From positions 13,088-25,524 of the forward strand of contig PAWT01000041.1 in assembly GCA_002714165.1 (NCBI GenBank): a stretch of 12,437 nucleotides of DNA. The letters run 5' to 3'. Source of the DNA: Acidobacteriota bacterium. GTDB lineage: Bacteria; Acidobacteriota; Vicinamibacteria; Vicinamibacterales; UBA823. The position numbers and the translations under genes were made by a program. Of the stretch, positions 5,825 through 12,437 are shown piece after piece; within the stretch, counting starts at the first letter, position 1; each line of letters starts with the position of its first letter. A model generated the notes under the pieces. That model searched no databases. It worked only from the letters and a program-made list of their open reading frames with translations, and was not told the origin of the DNA.

Positions 5825-7972
5825 TCAACCAACCAATAGATACAAACTCACGAACACGAACACCCCAATTAGCATGGTCAGCGCATAGTTCTGAATCAAT
5901 CCAGTCTGAATACGACGAAGACTGAAGCTCGATTCCGAAACCGACCAGCCCACAAGATTTACCGCACCATCGACAACGTAACGATCAAACAATCCCGAAC
6001 ACCAGGAGGACACAAGTGTAAGCCAGCTACTCCCATTGACGGCACCGTCCACCACGCGACGATCGAAACGCCAGAGTCCTCGGCCGCCAGACATCGTGCC
6101 ACGCACAACAGTGCTCTGGTACATTTCGTCCACGTAATACTTGTTGAACAAAAGTTGGTGAACGCCTGCCCATCGCGCCTTCCACGCTCCTGCTAATTCT
6201 GGCTGCTTGAGGTACAGGCGATGGGCTAGCGCCAAACCACCGAGCGCGACAAAAATCGAGAGAATCATCAGACCCAATTCCATCCCATGTGAGACCTCGT
6301 GTTCTCCCCCCGCTCCCGCTAGGGCAACACCACTGGCTTCACCGACATCATGATCGGCACTAACTACAAAACTCGGCTCCAAAAAATGCTCGATCGCATT
6401 ACTGCCGCCAAGTGCCGCCGGTATTCCCACGAAACCAGCCACTATCGCGCCGATCGCCAAGGCCATCAGCGTTCCGGTCATTGGAGCCGGAGATTCGTGT
6501 GGACCGTGCCAAGTTCCGTGGCCATCGTCGGCATCTTCCCCAGCATCAGCACCGTGATGGTCAGCCCCATCGTGGCCCACAGCGGCCGATTTCCAAGCCG
6601 GACCCCGATACTTACCGTAAAACGTCATTGCCATCAGCCGGAACATATAGAAAGAGGTCATCCCTGCAGTCAAGACTGCTATCACCCATAGCGCCCGGTT
6701 ATGTAAAAAGGTCTGGAAGAGGATTTCGTCCTTGCTAAAAAATCCCGCGAACGGCGGAATGCCAGCAATCGCTAGCGTCCCGACCAACATAGTGACAAAT
6801 GTGACCGGCATATACAGCTTCAGCCCGCCCATGGCTCGCATGTCCTGCTCTTCATCCATCGCGTGGATAACCGAACCACTTCCCAGGAAAAGCAGCGCCT
6901 TGAAGAATGCATGCGTCATCAGGTGAAACGCCGCAGCCCCAAACGCACCGACCCCAGTTGCGAGAAACATATAGCCCAATTGTGACACTGTCGAGTAAGC
7001 AAGTACACGCTTGATGTCGGTCTGCAACAAGCCGATTGACGCCGCCATCAAAGCGGTGAGTGCACCGATTATCGCCACGCCCGTCATCACCATGGGTGCG
7101 TGCGTGAAGAGCGTAGCAGAGCGGCACACCATGTAGACACCAGCCGTGACCATTGTCGCGGCGTGAATAAGTGCCGACACTGGCGTCGGTCCCTCCATGG
7201 CGTCTGGCAACCAAACATACAGCGGAATCTGGGCGCTCTTCCCGGTCGCCCCGATAAATAACAAAAGACAAATGAGCGAGATAACACCAAACCCCGCGGC
7301 CTCGATCGGCATTGCCGCAGCGGATACCATCACCTCTTCAAAATCAATGGTTCCGAACGTAAAAAACACAAGAAAAATACCCAGGACAAAGCCCCAGTCT
7401 CCGATCCGGTTCACGAGAAATGCCTTTTTCCCCGCATCGGTCGCGCTCTGTTTGTGGTACCAGAATCCGATCAACAGATAGGAACAAAGACCCACGCCCT
7501 CCCACCCGACGAACATGACAAGGAAGTTGGAACCCAACACTAACGTCAACATGAAGGAGCAAAATAGATTCAGATAGCAGAAAAACCTCGCGTAGCCTCC
7601 CGAAGATTCTCCATGCATATATGACGTCGAGTACAAGTGGATCAGAAGACCAATGCCGCTAACGATTAGGATCATCATGCCTGACAAGGGATCCAACCGG
7701 AAACCCCAGTCCACAGCGAATTCCCCGATCCCACCAGCGGTCTCCAAGGGAATGGCTGGAATCCACGGGGCCACAACGACAAAATAGACACGGGCCTCCG
7801 CAGGCAATGCAAGTAATTGGACAAAGGCATAGATCGACAGTAGCGCCGCCAATGCCATCGACGTGCATGCAACAAATGCGGTCTGGGCCTTAGAGAAGAA
7901 CCGAATCCCAAAAAGACCAGTCACCGCAGCGCCGATGCCGGGTAGCAAGGGAATCAGCCAGATAATTTCCAT
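5825..7972 (-). CDS. nuoL: NADH-quinone oxidoreductase subunit L (distal proton pump with lateral helix)
   Basis: NuoL is the distal antiporter-like subunit and carries the long lateral helix along the membrane arm. The 715-residue product is somewhat longer than E. coli NuoL (613). Key residues are present: Glu158 in GWEGVGLCSYLLIGFW, Lys245 in GKSAQIPLYVWLPDAMEGPTP, His270, His350 and His354, Lys359, and Lys414-Asp415 in GFFSKDEIL. Extra length comes from a His/Asp/Gly-rich hydrophilic insert (residues about 467-493) and from loops before the C-terminal lateral-helix region. In that region the motif FDRxVVDGAVN occurs twice (636-646 and 662-672). The final hydrophobic helix ends YLLVG. The start ATG at 7972 gives the usual MEIIWLIPLLP N-terminus; no strong ribosome site is seen. 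It lies 30 bp after nuoK. Confidence 0.98.
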   Translation of the reverse strand: MEIIWLIPLLPGIGAAVTGLFGIRFFSKAQTAFVACTSMALAALLSIYAFVQLLALPAEARVYFVVVAPWIPAIPLETAGGIGEFAVDWGFRLDPLSGMMILIVSGIGLLIHLYSTSYMHGESSGGYARFFCYLNLFCSFMLTLVLGSNFLVMFVGWEGVGLCSYLLIGFWYHKQSATDAGKKAFLVNRIGDWGFVLGIFLVFFTFGTIDFEEVMVSAAAMPIEAAGFGVISLICLLLFIGATGKSAQIPLYVWLPDAMEGPTPVSALIHAATMVTAGVYMVCRSATLFTHAPMVMTGVAIIGALTALMAASIGLLQTDIKRVLAYSTVSQLGYMFLATGVGAFGAAAFHLMTHAFFKALLFLGSGSVIHAMDEEQDMRAMGGLKLYMPVTFVTMLVGTLAIAGIPPFAGFFSKDEILFQTFLHNRALWVIAVLTAGMTSFYMFRLMAMTFYGKYRGPAWKSAAVGHDGADHHGADAGEDADDGHGTWHGPHESPAPMTGTLMALAIGAIVAGFVGIPAALGGSNAIEHFLEPSFVVSADHDVGEASGVALAGAGGEHEVSHGMELGLMILSIFVALGGLALAHRLYLKQPELAGAWKARWAGVHQLLFNKYYVDEMYQSTVVRGTMSGGRGLWRFDRRVVDGAVNGSSWLTLVSSWCSGLFDRYVVDGAVNLVGWSVSESSFSLRRIQTGLIQNYALTMLIGVFVFVSLYLLVG
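5957..6067 (-). repeat. Tandem FDRxVVDGAVN motif coded twice in nuoL
   Basis: Two 33-nt stretches (6035-6067 and 5957-5989) encode the same 11-residue motif, differing only at the fourth residue (Arg versus Tyr). The second starts 26 codons after the first. The codons differ at many third positions while the amino acids stay the same, so the repeat is old and held at protein level rather than a fresh duplication. It lies in the lateral-helix region of NuoL, where repeated contacts with M, N and other subunits are known. Confidence 0.7.
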
Positions 7973-8002
7973 AAAGTGAGGTTCTTACACCATTACGTGA
8001 TG

Positions 8003-8311
8003 TTACCAGCGCATCACGTTCATTTCGTCAATGTTCACCGTTTCCTTATTACGGTAGAAAGCTAGAATAATCCCCAAGCCGACCGCCGCTTCGGCGGCTG
8101 CCACCGCGATAACAAAAATAGCAAATACCTGCCCCGTCACATGCTGCCACTGCTGCGAAAAGGCCGCTAGATTGAGGTTGACCGCGTTCAACATCAGCTC
8201 GATCGACATAAAGATAATGATGATGTTACGACGCACCATCACGCCGATCACCCCAATCATGAAAAGGGCCGATGAAAGCACCATGTAATGCGCTGGGGTG
8301 ATCTCGAGCAC
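8003..8311 (-). CDS. nuoK: NADH-quinone oxidoreductase subunit K
   Basis: NuoK is a three-helix subunit of the complex I membrane arm (homologue of MrpC and mitochondrial ND4L). I start it at GTG 8311, giving 102 residues, the usual family length. The sequence GAGGG lies 9 nt upstream, and the protein then opens with the expected LEITPAHYMVLSSALF. The open frame continues upstream to 8395, but that part overlaps nuoJ and resembles nothing in the family. Both membrane glutamates needed for proton transfer are present: Glu38 in SIELMLNAVNLN and Glu74 in AAAEAAVGL (E. coli Glu36 and Glu72). It lies 13 bp after nuoJ and 30 bp before nuoL. Confidence 0.97.
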   Translation of the reverse strand: MLEITPAHYMVLSSALFMIGVIGVMVRRNIIIIFMSIELMLNAVNLNLAAFSQQWQHVTGQVFAIFVIAVAAAEAAVGLGIILAFYRNKETVNIDEMNVMRW

Positions 8312-8324
8312 GTCGTTTTTCCCT

Positions 8325-8840
8325 CTACAATTCCCGCTTCGCAAGCACGATAGCACCAACCATCGCGACAAGCAGTAGTATTGACGCAACCTCAAATGGA
8401 ATCAGATAGTCCGTGTAGAGCAACCAACCAATCTGCTCGACATTGCCGCCCTCGACCGTCTGTCCCGCAGCGGCGACGGCAGGTGCGGCAGGGCTAGCGG
8501 AGCTGTACACGATTATGGCTACTAGTTCGGCCAGCACGGCACCCGCCACAGCCAACCCAAGCCGTGCCTGTCTACGCGGATCTTGATGAACCTCGGGAGG
8601 CCGCTTCAGATTTACGAGCATAACAACAAACAAATACAGCACGACGATGCCGCCAGCGTAGACCAAGACTTGAATGACTGCTAAGAACTCAGCACCCACC
8701 AGGACGTATAACATCGCAACGAGGAGAAAGTTCATAACCAAAAACAGCACGCTGTGAACGGTGTTACGGGTACTGATAACCAGCACTGCGAAACCCAAAA
8801 TCAAGGCCGACAAAACATAAAAAATTACCGCTTCGCCCAT
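8325..8840 (-). CDS. nuoJ: NADH-quinone oxidoreductase subunit J
   Basis: NuoJ is a five-helix membrane subunit (mitochondrial ND6) that links the quinone-side channel to the antiporter-like subunits. The 171-residue product has the family core QVLVYAGGIVVLYLFVVMLVN (residues 57-77), including the Tyr61 and Gly63-Gly64 region where helix 3 changes shape during turnover. A hydrophilic, Ala-rich loop (about residues 113-137) separates the fourth helix from the last. The ATG at 8840 fits, with a weak GGCGG ribosome site. It follows nuoH by 13 bp; nuoI, which usually stands between H and J, is absent. Confidence 0.96.
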   Translation of the reverse strand: MGEAVIFYVLSALILGFAVLVISTRNTVHSVLFLVMNFLLVAMLYVLVGAEFLAVIQVLVYAGGIVVLYLFVVMLVNLKRPPEVHQDPRRQARLGLAVAGAVLAELVAIIVYSSASPAAPAVAAAGQTVEGGNVEQIGWLLYTDYLIPFEVASILLLVAMVGAIVLAKREL

Positions 8841-8853
8841 ATCACTACACCGC

Positions 8854-9873
8854 CTACAACAGCACCTTCGCTATGCCCGTCACCACAACGTTTCCGATTG
8901 CGATTGGGATGAGCACCTTCCAGCCTATGTGCATCAACTGGTCGTAGCGATAACGTGGCAAGGTTGCTCGAATCCAGAGAAAAACGTAGAGGAATACAAA
9001 GGTCTTAAACAAGAACCAGATCCACGATGGTACCAAGTCAAGGAAGCCGAGTGCCTCCACACTGGGAAACGGCCTGAGCCACCCACCCATAAAGAGTGTG
9101 ACCGCCACACACGAAATGACGATCATATTGGCATACTCAGCAAGGAAAAACAGCGCGAACCGCATACCACTGTACTCAGTGTGGAACCCGCCAGTCAGTT
9201 CCTGTTCAGCTTCCGGTAGGTCAAATGGCGCGCGATTGGTTTCTGCAAGACCACCGATGAAGAAGATGACGAATGCTACCGGTTGTACGAACGCAAACCA
9301 GAGCCCGGCCTCACGCTGCGACTCAACAATGCCGACCATACTAAGTGTACCAGCCATCAGAACCATACTGACTAGTGTCATCGTCACAGCAACTTCGTAA
9401 CTAATGAGTTGTGCTGACGCACGAAGGCTCGACAATAGCGGATACTTACTGTTCGACGCCCAACCCGCGAGGATGATGCCATAGACGCCCAACGAAGCAA
9501 TTGACACGATATACAGCAAACCGACATTAACGTCGGTAATGTAAAGCGGCACAGACCGACCAAAGAGCTCTACCTCAGGGCCGAAGGGGATAACAGCGAA
9601 GACGATAAGAGCTGGCACCATCACAATGATTGGTGATGCGGTAAAGACCCACCGGTCCGCACGTGTGGGCGTAATATCTTCCTTGGTCATTAACTTGATG
9701 GCATCAGCGATCGGCTGCAAGGCGCCGTACGGACCCACACGCATCGGGCCTAGCCGCGATTGGACCCAGGCGATCACCTTTCGCTCGAGCAGAACCATAT
9801 AGGTAACAGCTACAAGCACTGCATTCAACAGAATGATGATCTTGAGAAGGGGGACCACCAGTGTATCGACCAT
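8854..9873 (-). CDS. nuoH: NADH-quinone oxidoreductase subunit H
   Basis: NuoH (mitochondrial ND1) forms much of the quinone-binding chamber where the membrane and peripheral arms meet. The 339-residue product has both family signatures: ERKVIAWVQSRLGPMRVGPYG (30-50), and the acidic loop ETNRAPFDLPEAEQELTGGF (211-230) followed by HTEYSG. Near the end is WIRATLPRYRYDQLMHIGWK (300-319), also highly conserved. Length is normal. The start ATG lies 4 bp after the nuoD stop, and the weak site GAAGTGG falls in the last nuoD codons, so reinitiation after nuoD is likely. In a working enzyme it contacts NuoB, D and I; B and I are not encoded in this window. Confidence 0.98.
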   Translation of the reverse strand: MVDTLVVPLLKIIILLNAVLVAVTYMVLLERKVIAWVQSRLGPMRVGPYGALQPIADAIKLMTKEDITPTRADRWVFTASPIIVMVPALIVFAVIPFGPEVELFGRSVPLYITDVNVGLLYIVSIASLGVYGIILAGWASNSKYPLLSSLRASAQLISYEVAVTMTLVSMVLMAGTLSMVGIVESQREAGLWFAFVQPVAFVIFFIGGLAETNRAPFDLPEAEQELTGGFHTEYSGMRFALFFLAEYANMIVISCVAVTLFMGGWLRPFPSVEALGFLDLVPSWIWFLFKTFVFLYVFLWIRATLPRYRYDQLMHIGWKVLIPIAIGNVVVTGIAKVLL

Positions 9874-9877
9874 GATT

Positions 9878-11002
9878 TTAGCGGTCCACTTCTCCCAGAA
9901 CGATATCTATGGAGCCAATTAGAGCCACAACGTCAGCTACCAAGTGTCCTCGAATGAGACGACGTAGACCTTGCAGATTACAAAACGAGGGCGGGCGCAC
10001 ACGGAATCGATAGGGATTCGTCGATCGCCCATCACTAGCAATGAAGAAACCTATTTCGCCTTTGGGCGACTCAACAGCGTGATAGGTCTCCCCCGCTGGT
10101 GGCTTGATAAGCCTAGGCACCTTGCCAACTATCGGCCCCTCAGGCAACCCATCCACGGCTTGTCGGATGATACGGAGCGACTGCCTAAACTCTTCGAGCC
10201 GGACGAGGTAGCGATCGTAGGTATCCCCCTCAGTCCCAATCGGGACTTCGAAATCAAATTCATCGTAGGCCGCGTACGGCTCATCTTTACGGACATCGCG
10301 GGGAACCCCAGACCCACGCAGCGTGGGTCCACAAAGACCCATTGCGATTGCCTCGGGTCCATCAATAACACCAATGCCCTTCGTGCGGTCGAGCCAGATT
10401 CGATTGTGTGTGAGTAGTGTCTCGTACTCGCCAAGCTTGGAGTCCATGATGTGACAGAACTCACGAACCTTCTTGTCCCAGCCTGGCGGTATGTCGAGGG
10501 GCAGCCCCCCGATACGCGTCGCGTTATACGTCAGTCGCGCCCCGCAGTACTCCTCGAACAGGTCGAGGATCAGTTCACGCTCGCGGAAGGCGTAGAGAAA
10601 AACTGTCATGGCGCCGATATCCATGGCGTGGGTTCCAAGCCATAGGCAGTGACTGGCAATCCGCTGGAGCTCCCCTAAGATCGTCCGGATATATTGTGCG
10701 CGACGTGGCACCTCGACCGACATCAGCTTTTCCACCGTCTCGCAATAACCAAGATTGCTAGAAGCTGCAGCCACGTAGTCCATACGATCGGTCAGCAGGA
10801 TGATCTGCGACCAGTCACGATTCTCGCAAAGTTTTTCAATCCCGCGGTGGAGGTACCCGACAACAATATCCGCATCAACTACGCGCTCACCATCAAGGCG
10901 GAGCACAATCCGAAGCACGCCATGTGTACTGGGGTGCTGTGGCCCCATGTTCAGAACCAACTCACTTGTGTCGAACATCGGACGGGGAGCCTCAATCTTC
11001 AT
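9878..11002 (-). CDS. nuoD: NADH-quinone oxidoreductase subunit D (49-kDa type)
   Basis: NuoD is the peripheral-arm subunit that holds the quinone headgroup next to the terminal Fe-S cluster carried by NuoB. The 374-residue product begins with the conserved block [12 protein letters not shown]. His27 and Tyr76 (in [11 protein letters not shown]) are 49 residues apart, exactly as His38 and Tyr87 in Thermus Nqo4, the quinone ligands. YLHRGIEK (50-57) is also conserved, and the C-terminus ends in the usual [13 protein letters not shown]. It is a separate gene rather than the NuoCD fusion of enterobacteria. The ATG at 11002 has GGGAGG about 11 nt upstream. It carries no redox centre itself and cannot work without NuoB, which is not here. 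Confidence 0.98.
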   Translation of the reverse strand: MKIEAPRPMFDTSELVLNMGPQHPSTHGVLRIVLRLDGERVVDADIVVGYLHRGIEKLCENRDWSQIILLTDRMDYVAAASSNLGYCETVEKLMSVEVPRRAQYIRTILGELQRIASHCLWLGTHAMDIGAMTVFLYAFRERELILDLFEEYCGARLTYNATRIGGLPLDIPPGWDKKVREFCHIMDSKLGEYETLLTHNRIWLDRTKGIGVIDGPEAIAMGLCGPTLRGSGVPRDVRKDEPYAAYDEFDFEVPIGTEGDTYDRYLVRLEEFRQSLRIIRQAVDGLPEGPIVGKVPRLIKPPAGETYHAVESPKGEIGFFIASDGRSTNPYRFRVRPPSFCNLQGLRRLIRGHLVADVVALIGSIDIVLGEVDR

Positions 11003-11045
11003 TGCTGAGGCGCCCTCCCAATCATCCAGTCCAGAAATCTAGACG

Positions 11046-11738
11046 TCACTCGATCTCCGCCTCATCACGTATATTTCTCAGACGTAACCAGTCCTGAGGA
11101 TTCTCCATAAGCAATTCACCCGGGCCTTCAAGGGGGTAGTCCTTACGCTGAGGGTGCCCCTGCCACTCATCAGGCATCAACAGGCGACGTCGGTCCGGAT
11201 GCCCGACGAAATTCACGCCAAACAAGTCGTAGACTTCCCGCTCCAGCCAGTTCGCCGCGGGCCAGATGTCCGTCACCGAGGGCACAGGCTCATCCTCAGC
11301 AGCGTGCACTTTGATTCGCACCCGATGACGATGTCGTGTTGAGTACAGGCAGTAAATGACATCAAACCGCTGGTCTCGCGGCGGCCAGTCTGTGGCTGTT
11401 ACATCCGAGCAATAATCAAATGCAGCGTCAGGCGCGTCGCGCAGATACTTAACTACATCGAGAAGAGAAGACAAAGATACAATCACAGACCAATCGCCCA
11501 CCCAGTAGCTCACTTTCTGAATAGCAGCTCCGTGAGCGGTACGGAGTTGGGTCAAAAAGTCTGGCTCGCTTACATCCTCGGGAGGTGCTGGATCTACGGG
11601 ACCCGTCGGCGCGGCAGGCGGAGCCTTAGCCTTAGGTACAGGCTTCGGGGTCGAGGTCGACGGCACCGGTGAAACCTCTCGGGGCCCAGCCGATGGCGGC
11701 GAGCTGGTTGGTTTTTCTGACTTCGATTCGTCGGACAT
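11046..11738 (-). CDS. nuoC: NADH-quinone oxidoreductase subunit C (30-kDa type) with proline-rich N-terminal extension
   Basis: NuoC is the 30-kDa scaffold subunit of the complex I peripheral arm, bound to NuoD. I start it at ATG 11738 (230 residues; GAGAG upstream). The frame extends to 11801, but that would overlap nuoA and add unrelated residues. The family signature is clear: WLEREVYDLFGVNF, then HPDRRRLLMPDEWQGHPQRKDYP (residues about 164-202). Residues 1-57 are Pro/Ser/Lys/Ala-rich with no predicted fold, an extension beyond the usual family start. The folded domain starts near residue 58. nuoB normally stands just before this gene; here nuoA ends 22 bp upstream. nuoD follows after 43 bp. 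Confidence 0.95.
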   Translation of the reverse strand: MSDESKSEKPTSSPPSAGPREVSPVPSTSTPKPVPKAKAPPAAPTGPVDPAPPEDVSEPDFLTQLRTAHGAAIQKVSYWVGDWSVIVSLSSLLDVVKYLRDAPDAAFDYCSDVTATDWPPRDQRFDVIYCLYSTRHRHRVRIKVHAAEDEPVPSVTDIWPAANWLEREVYDLFGVNFVGHPDRRRLLMPDEWQGHPQRKDYPLEGPGELLMENPQDWLRLRNIRDEAEIE

Positions 11739-11760
11739 CAAATTCTCTCGGCCCAGGCCG

Positions 11761-12117
11761 CTACACCCAATCCAACGCACCCTTACGCCAGGCGTAGACA
11801 TAACCCACGACGAGAATGAAAAGAAACACGATCATCTCGATTAGCCCGAACAGGGCCAACTCATCCATCATCACCGCCCACGGGAACATGAAGACGGTCT
11901 CCACATCGAAAATGACGAACAACATTGCCACGAGGTAAAAGCGGATGCTGTACCGGTCTCGTGCGCCAGTCTCAGGCTCAATCCCGCACTCGTAGGGCTC
12001 GAGCTTCACCTTGCTATATCGCTCGGGATGCAGCAAACCAGAAAGAAGTAGGGTAAAAATCGCAAAACCAATGGCGACGAGGACGAAGAGAAGAATCGGA
12101 ATGTAGGCTTCGAGCAT
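11761..12117 (-). CDS. nuoA: NADH-quinone oxidoreductase subunit A
   Basis: NuoA (mitochondrial ND3) is a three-helix membrane subunit at the junction of the two arms. The 118-residue product has the conserved loop YECGIEP (42-48). Its Cys44 corresponds to the ND3 cysteine that is exposed or buried with the active/deactive state. Asp71 and Glu73 in VIFDVETVFMFPW are the conserved membrane acids. The ATG at 12117 has AAGGG upstream at 12122-12126. It is the first gene of the run; upstream lies a roughly 190-nt leader and a strong promoter match. Confidence 0.97.
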   Translation of the reverse strand: MLEAYIPILLFVLVAIGFAIFTLLLSGLLHPERYSKVKLEPYECGIEPETGARDRYSIRFYLVAMLFVIFDVETVFMFPWAVMMDELALFGLIEMIVFLFILVVGYVYAWRKGALDWV

Positions 12118-12306
12118 GATGCCCTTAGACGACGCTAGCTAGGCCGGAGAGCCTGATATGCGGCATTGACTCAGTCGACTCTACCCGACCAGACAACAAC
12201 CATCGAATGATCTAATGGAGATTCGCCCGACACGATGGCACTACGGGACGCTCAAACGCAACTCGGGTTGGCCGCAAAGACACACGAAAACTGCGCCGAG
12301 TAAAAC
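12118..12306 (-). promoter_or_regulatory. Predicted 5' leader of the nuo-atp transcript, with inverted repeats
   Basis: This stretch has no supported gene. If transcription starts near 12306, it forms an untranslated leader of about 190 nt. It contains an inverted repeat ACTCGG/CCGAGT (12261-12266 with 12296-12301), extended by an inner CGCA/TGCG pair (12273-12276 with 12292-12295). A second repeat is CCATCG/CGATGG (12200-12205 with 12233-12238), with a competing inner pair CGAAT/ATTCG (12204-12208 with 12221-12225). I do not recognise a known riboswitch. Folding could regulate the operon, but that is unproven. Confidence 0.4.
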
Positions 12307-12312
12307 CCGCTG

Positions 12313-12341
12313 TTTATAGCATGCGTACCTGGGGGTGTCAA
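12313..12341 (-). promoter_or_regulatory. Near-consensus sigma70 promoter for the nuo-atp cluster
   Basis: On the minus strand TTGACA (12336-12341) is followed by a 17-bp spacer and TATAAA (12313-12318), with TGC just before the -10 (extended -10). The -35 is a perfect consensus match and the -10 matches at five of six positions. The start point would be about 12306. It points at nuoA and is the only convincing promoter I found in the gaps of the cluster. Confidence 0.75.
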
Positions 12342-12437
12342 GAAACTGGGGCCGCACAGGGGTCTCTGAGTGATCTCGGCAACCTCTTCTTTTCCAAGGA
12401 GTTTCGACCGTTCGTCGACCTTGACCTCGTGAAACCG
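12342..12437. other. Sequence upstream of the promoter, no gene recognised
   Basis: The last 96 bases hold no supported gene on either strand. One minus-strand frame is open from the right edge to a TGA at 12252, but it runs through the promoter and has no known motif. One plus-strand frame is open to the edge but has no start codon except a GTG at the very end. The neighbouring gene to the right must begin or end outside the window. Confidence 0.4.

Noticed and set aside
6350..6738. Two overlapping plus-strand frames of 108-113 codons
   Set aside because: They are antisense to the nuoL region and give basic, low-complexity products with no family features.
6852..7271. 139-codon minus-strand frame inside nuoL
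   Set aside because: Out-of-frame shadow of nuoL; the Cys/His/Arg-rich translation is typical of a shifted membrane-protein frame.
8312..8395. Upstream extension of nuoK by 28 codons
   Set aside because: It overlaps nuoJ, is rich in Arg and Cys and not NuoK-like; GTG at 8311 with a GAGGG site gives the normal family length.
9971..10417. 148-codon open frame on the plus strand
   Set aside because: It lies wholly antisense to nuoD, a clear conserved gene; the product has no hydrophobic core or known motif.
11739..11801. Upstream extension of nuoC by 21 codons
   Set aside because: It runs into nuoA; ATG at 11738 leaves a 22-bp gap and has its own GAGAG site.
836..12117. A Na+/H+ Mrp antiporter or hydrogenase-type complex instead of complex I
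   Set aside because: NuoD has the quinone-binding His/Tyr pair and lacks the NiFe-binding cysteines of hydrogenases. NuoA, H, J and K all match complex I proper, so this is the quinone-reducing enzyme.
12252..12437. Minus-strand frame open from the right edge for 61 codons, possible tail of an upstream gene
   Set aside because: It runs through the near-consensus promoter, ends in an unconvincing Cys/Ser-rich stretch and has no recognisable domain; too short to support as a gene.
12366..12437. Plus-strand open frame (LSDLGNLFFSKEFRPFV) reaching the edge
   Set aside because: No in-frame start codon before the last few bases; cannot be told from chance.

Overview
The window is about 12.4 kb and holds one tightly packed, unidirectional gene cluster, all on the minus strand and read from the right edge to the left. 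In transcription order it is nuoA, nuoC, nuoD, nuoH, nuoJ, nuoK, nuoL, nuoM, nuoN, atpZ, atpI, atpB, atpE, and then the first 261 codons of an EamA/DMT-family transporter that runs off the left edge. Gaps between genes are 3 to 59 bp, with one 41-nt overlap (atpZ/atpI). No convincing intrinsic terminator is visible inside. A near-consensus sigma70 promoter (TTGACA, 17-bp spacer, extended TGC, TATAAA) sits about 195-225 bp before nuoA, so one long transcript is plausible.

The genes encode proton-translocating parts of two respiratory machines. For complex I (NADH:quinone oxidoreductase) the window has all nine core subunits that carry no redox cofactor (A, C, D, H, J, K, L, M, N). It has none of the five that bind FMN or Fe-S clusters (B, E, F, G, I). 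NuoB is missing from its usual place between A and C, and NuoI from its usual place between H and J; those junctions are only 22 and 13 bp. For the F-type ATP synthase it has the ion-path subunits a (atpB) and c (atpE) and the small membrane assembly/accessory proteins AtpZ and AtpI. It lacks subunit b and all of F1. The proteins themselves look intact: the pump lysines and glutamates of NuoL/M/N/K, the quinone-site His and Tyr of NuoD, the NuoA loop cysteine, the subunit a arginine and the subunit c glutamate are all present. The most likely reading is a functional complex I and ATP synthase whose redox and catalytic subunits are encoded at other loci.

Other notable points are a c subunit with a predicted signal peptide and a partial sodium-type ion-binding signature (Gln, Glu-Ser, Tyr); a proline-rich disordered extension on NuoC; a His/Asp-rich C-terminal tail on subunit a; and a perfect 7-bp hairpin between nuoL and nuoM.

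Organism: a Gram-negative, respiring bacterium of intermediate GC content. The atpZ-atpI-atpB-atpE block, separate nuoC and nuoD, and the direct nuo-to-atp linkage made me think of Acidobacteriota or a related phylum. That is a weak inference, since no rRNA or phylogenetic marker comparison is possible here. I see no RNA genes, CRISPR arrays, insertion sequences or other mobile-element signs. This is a core-metabolism region, and its novelty, if any, lies in how the genes are arranged.
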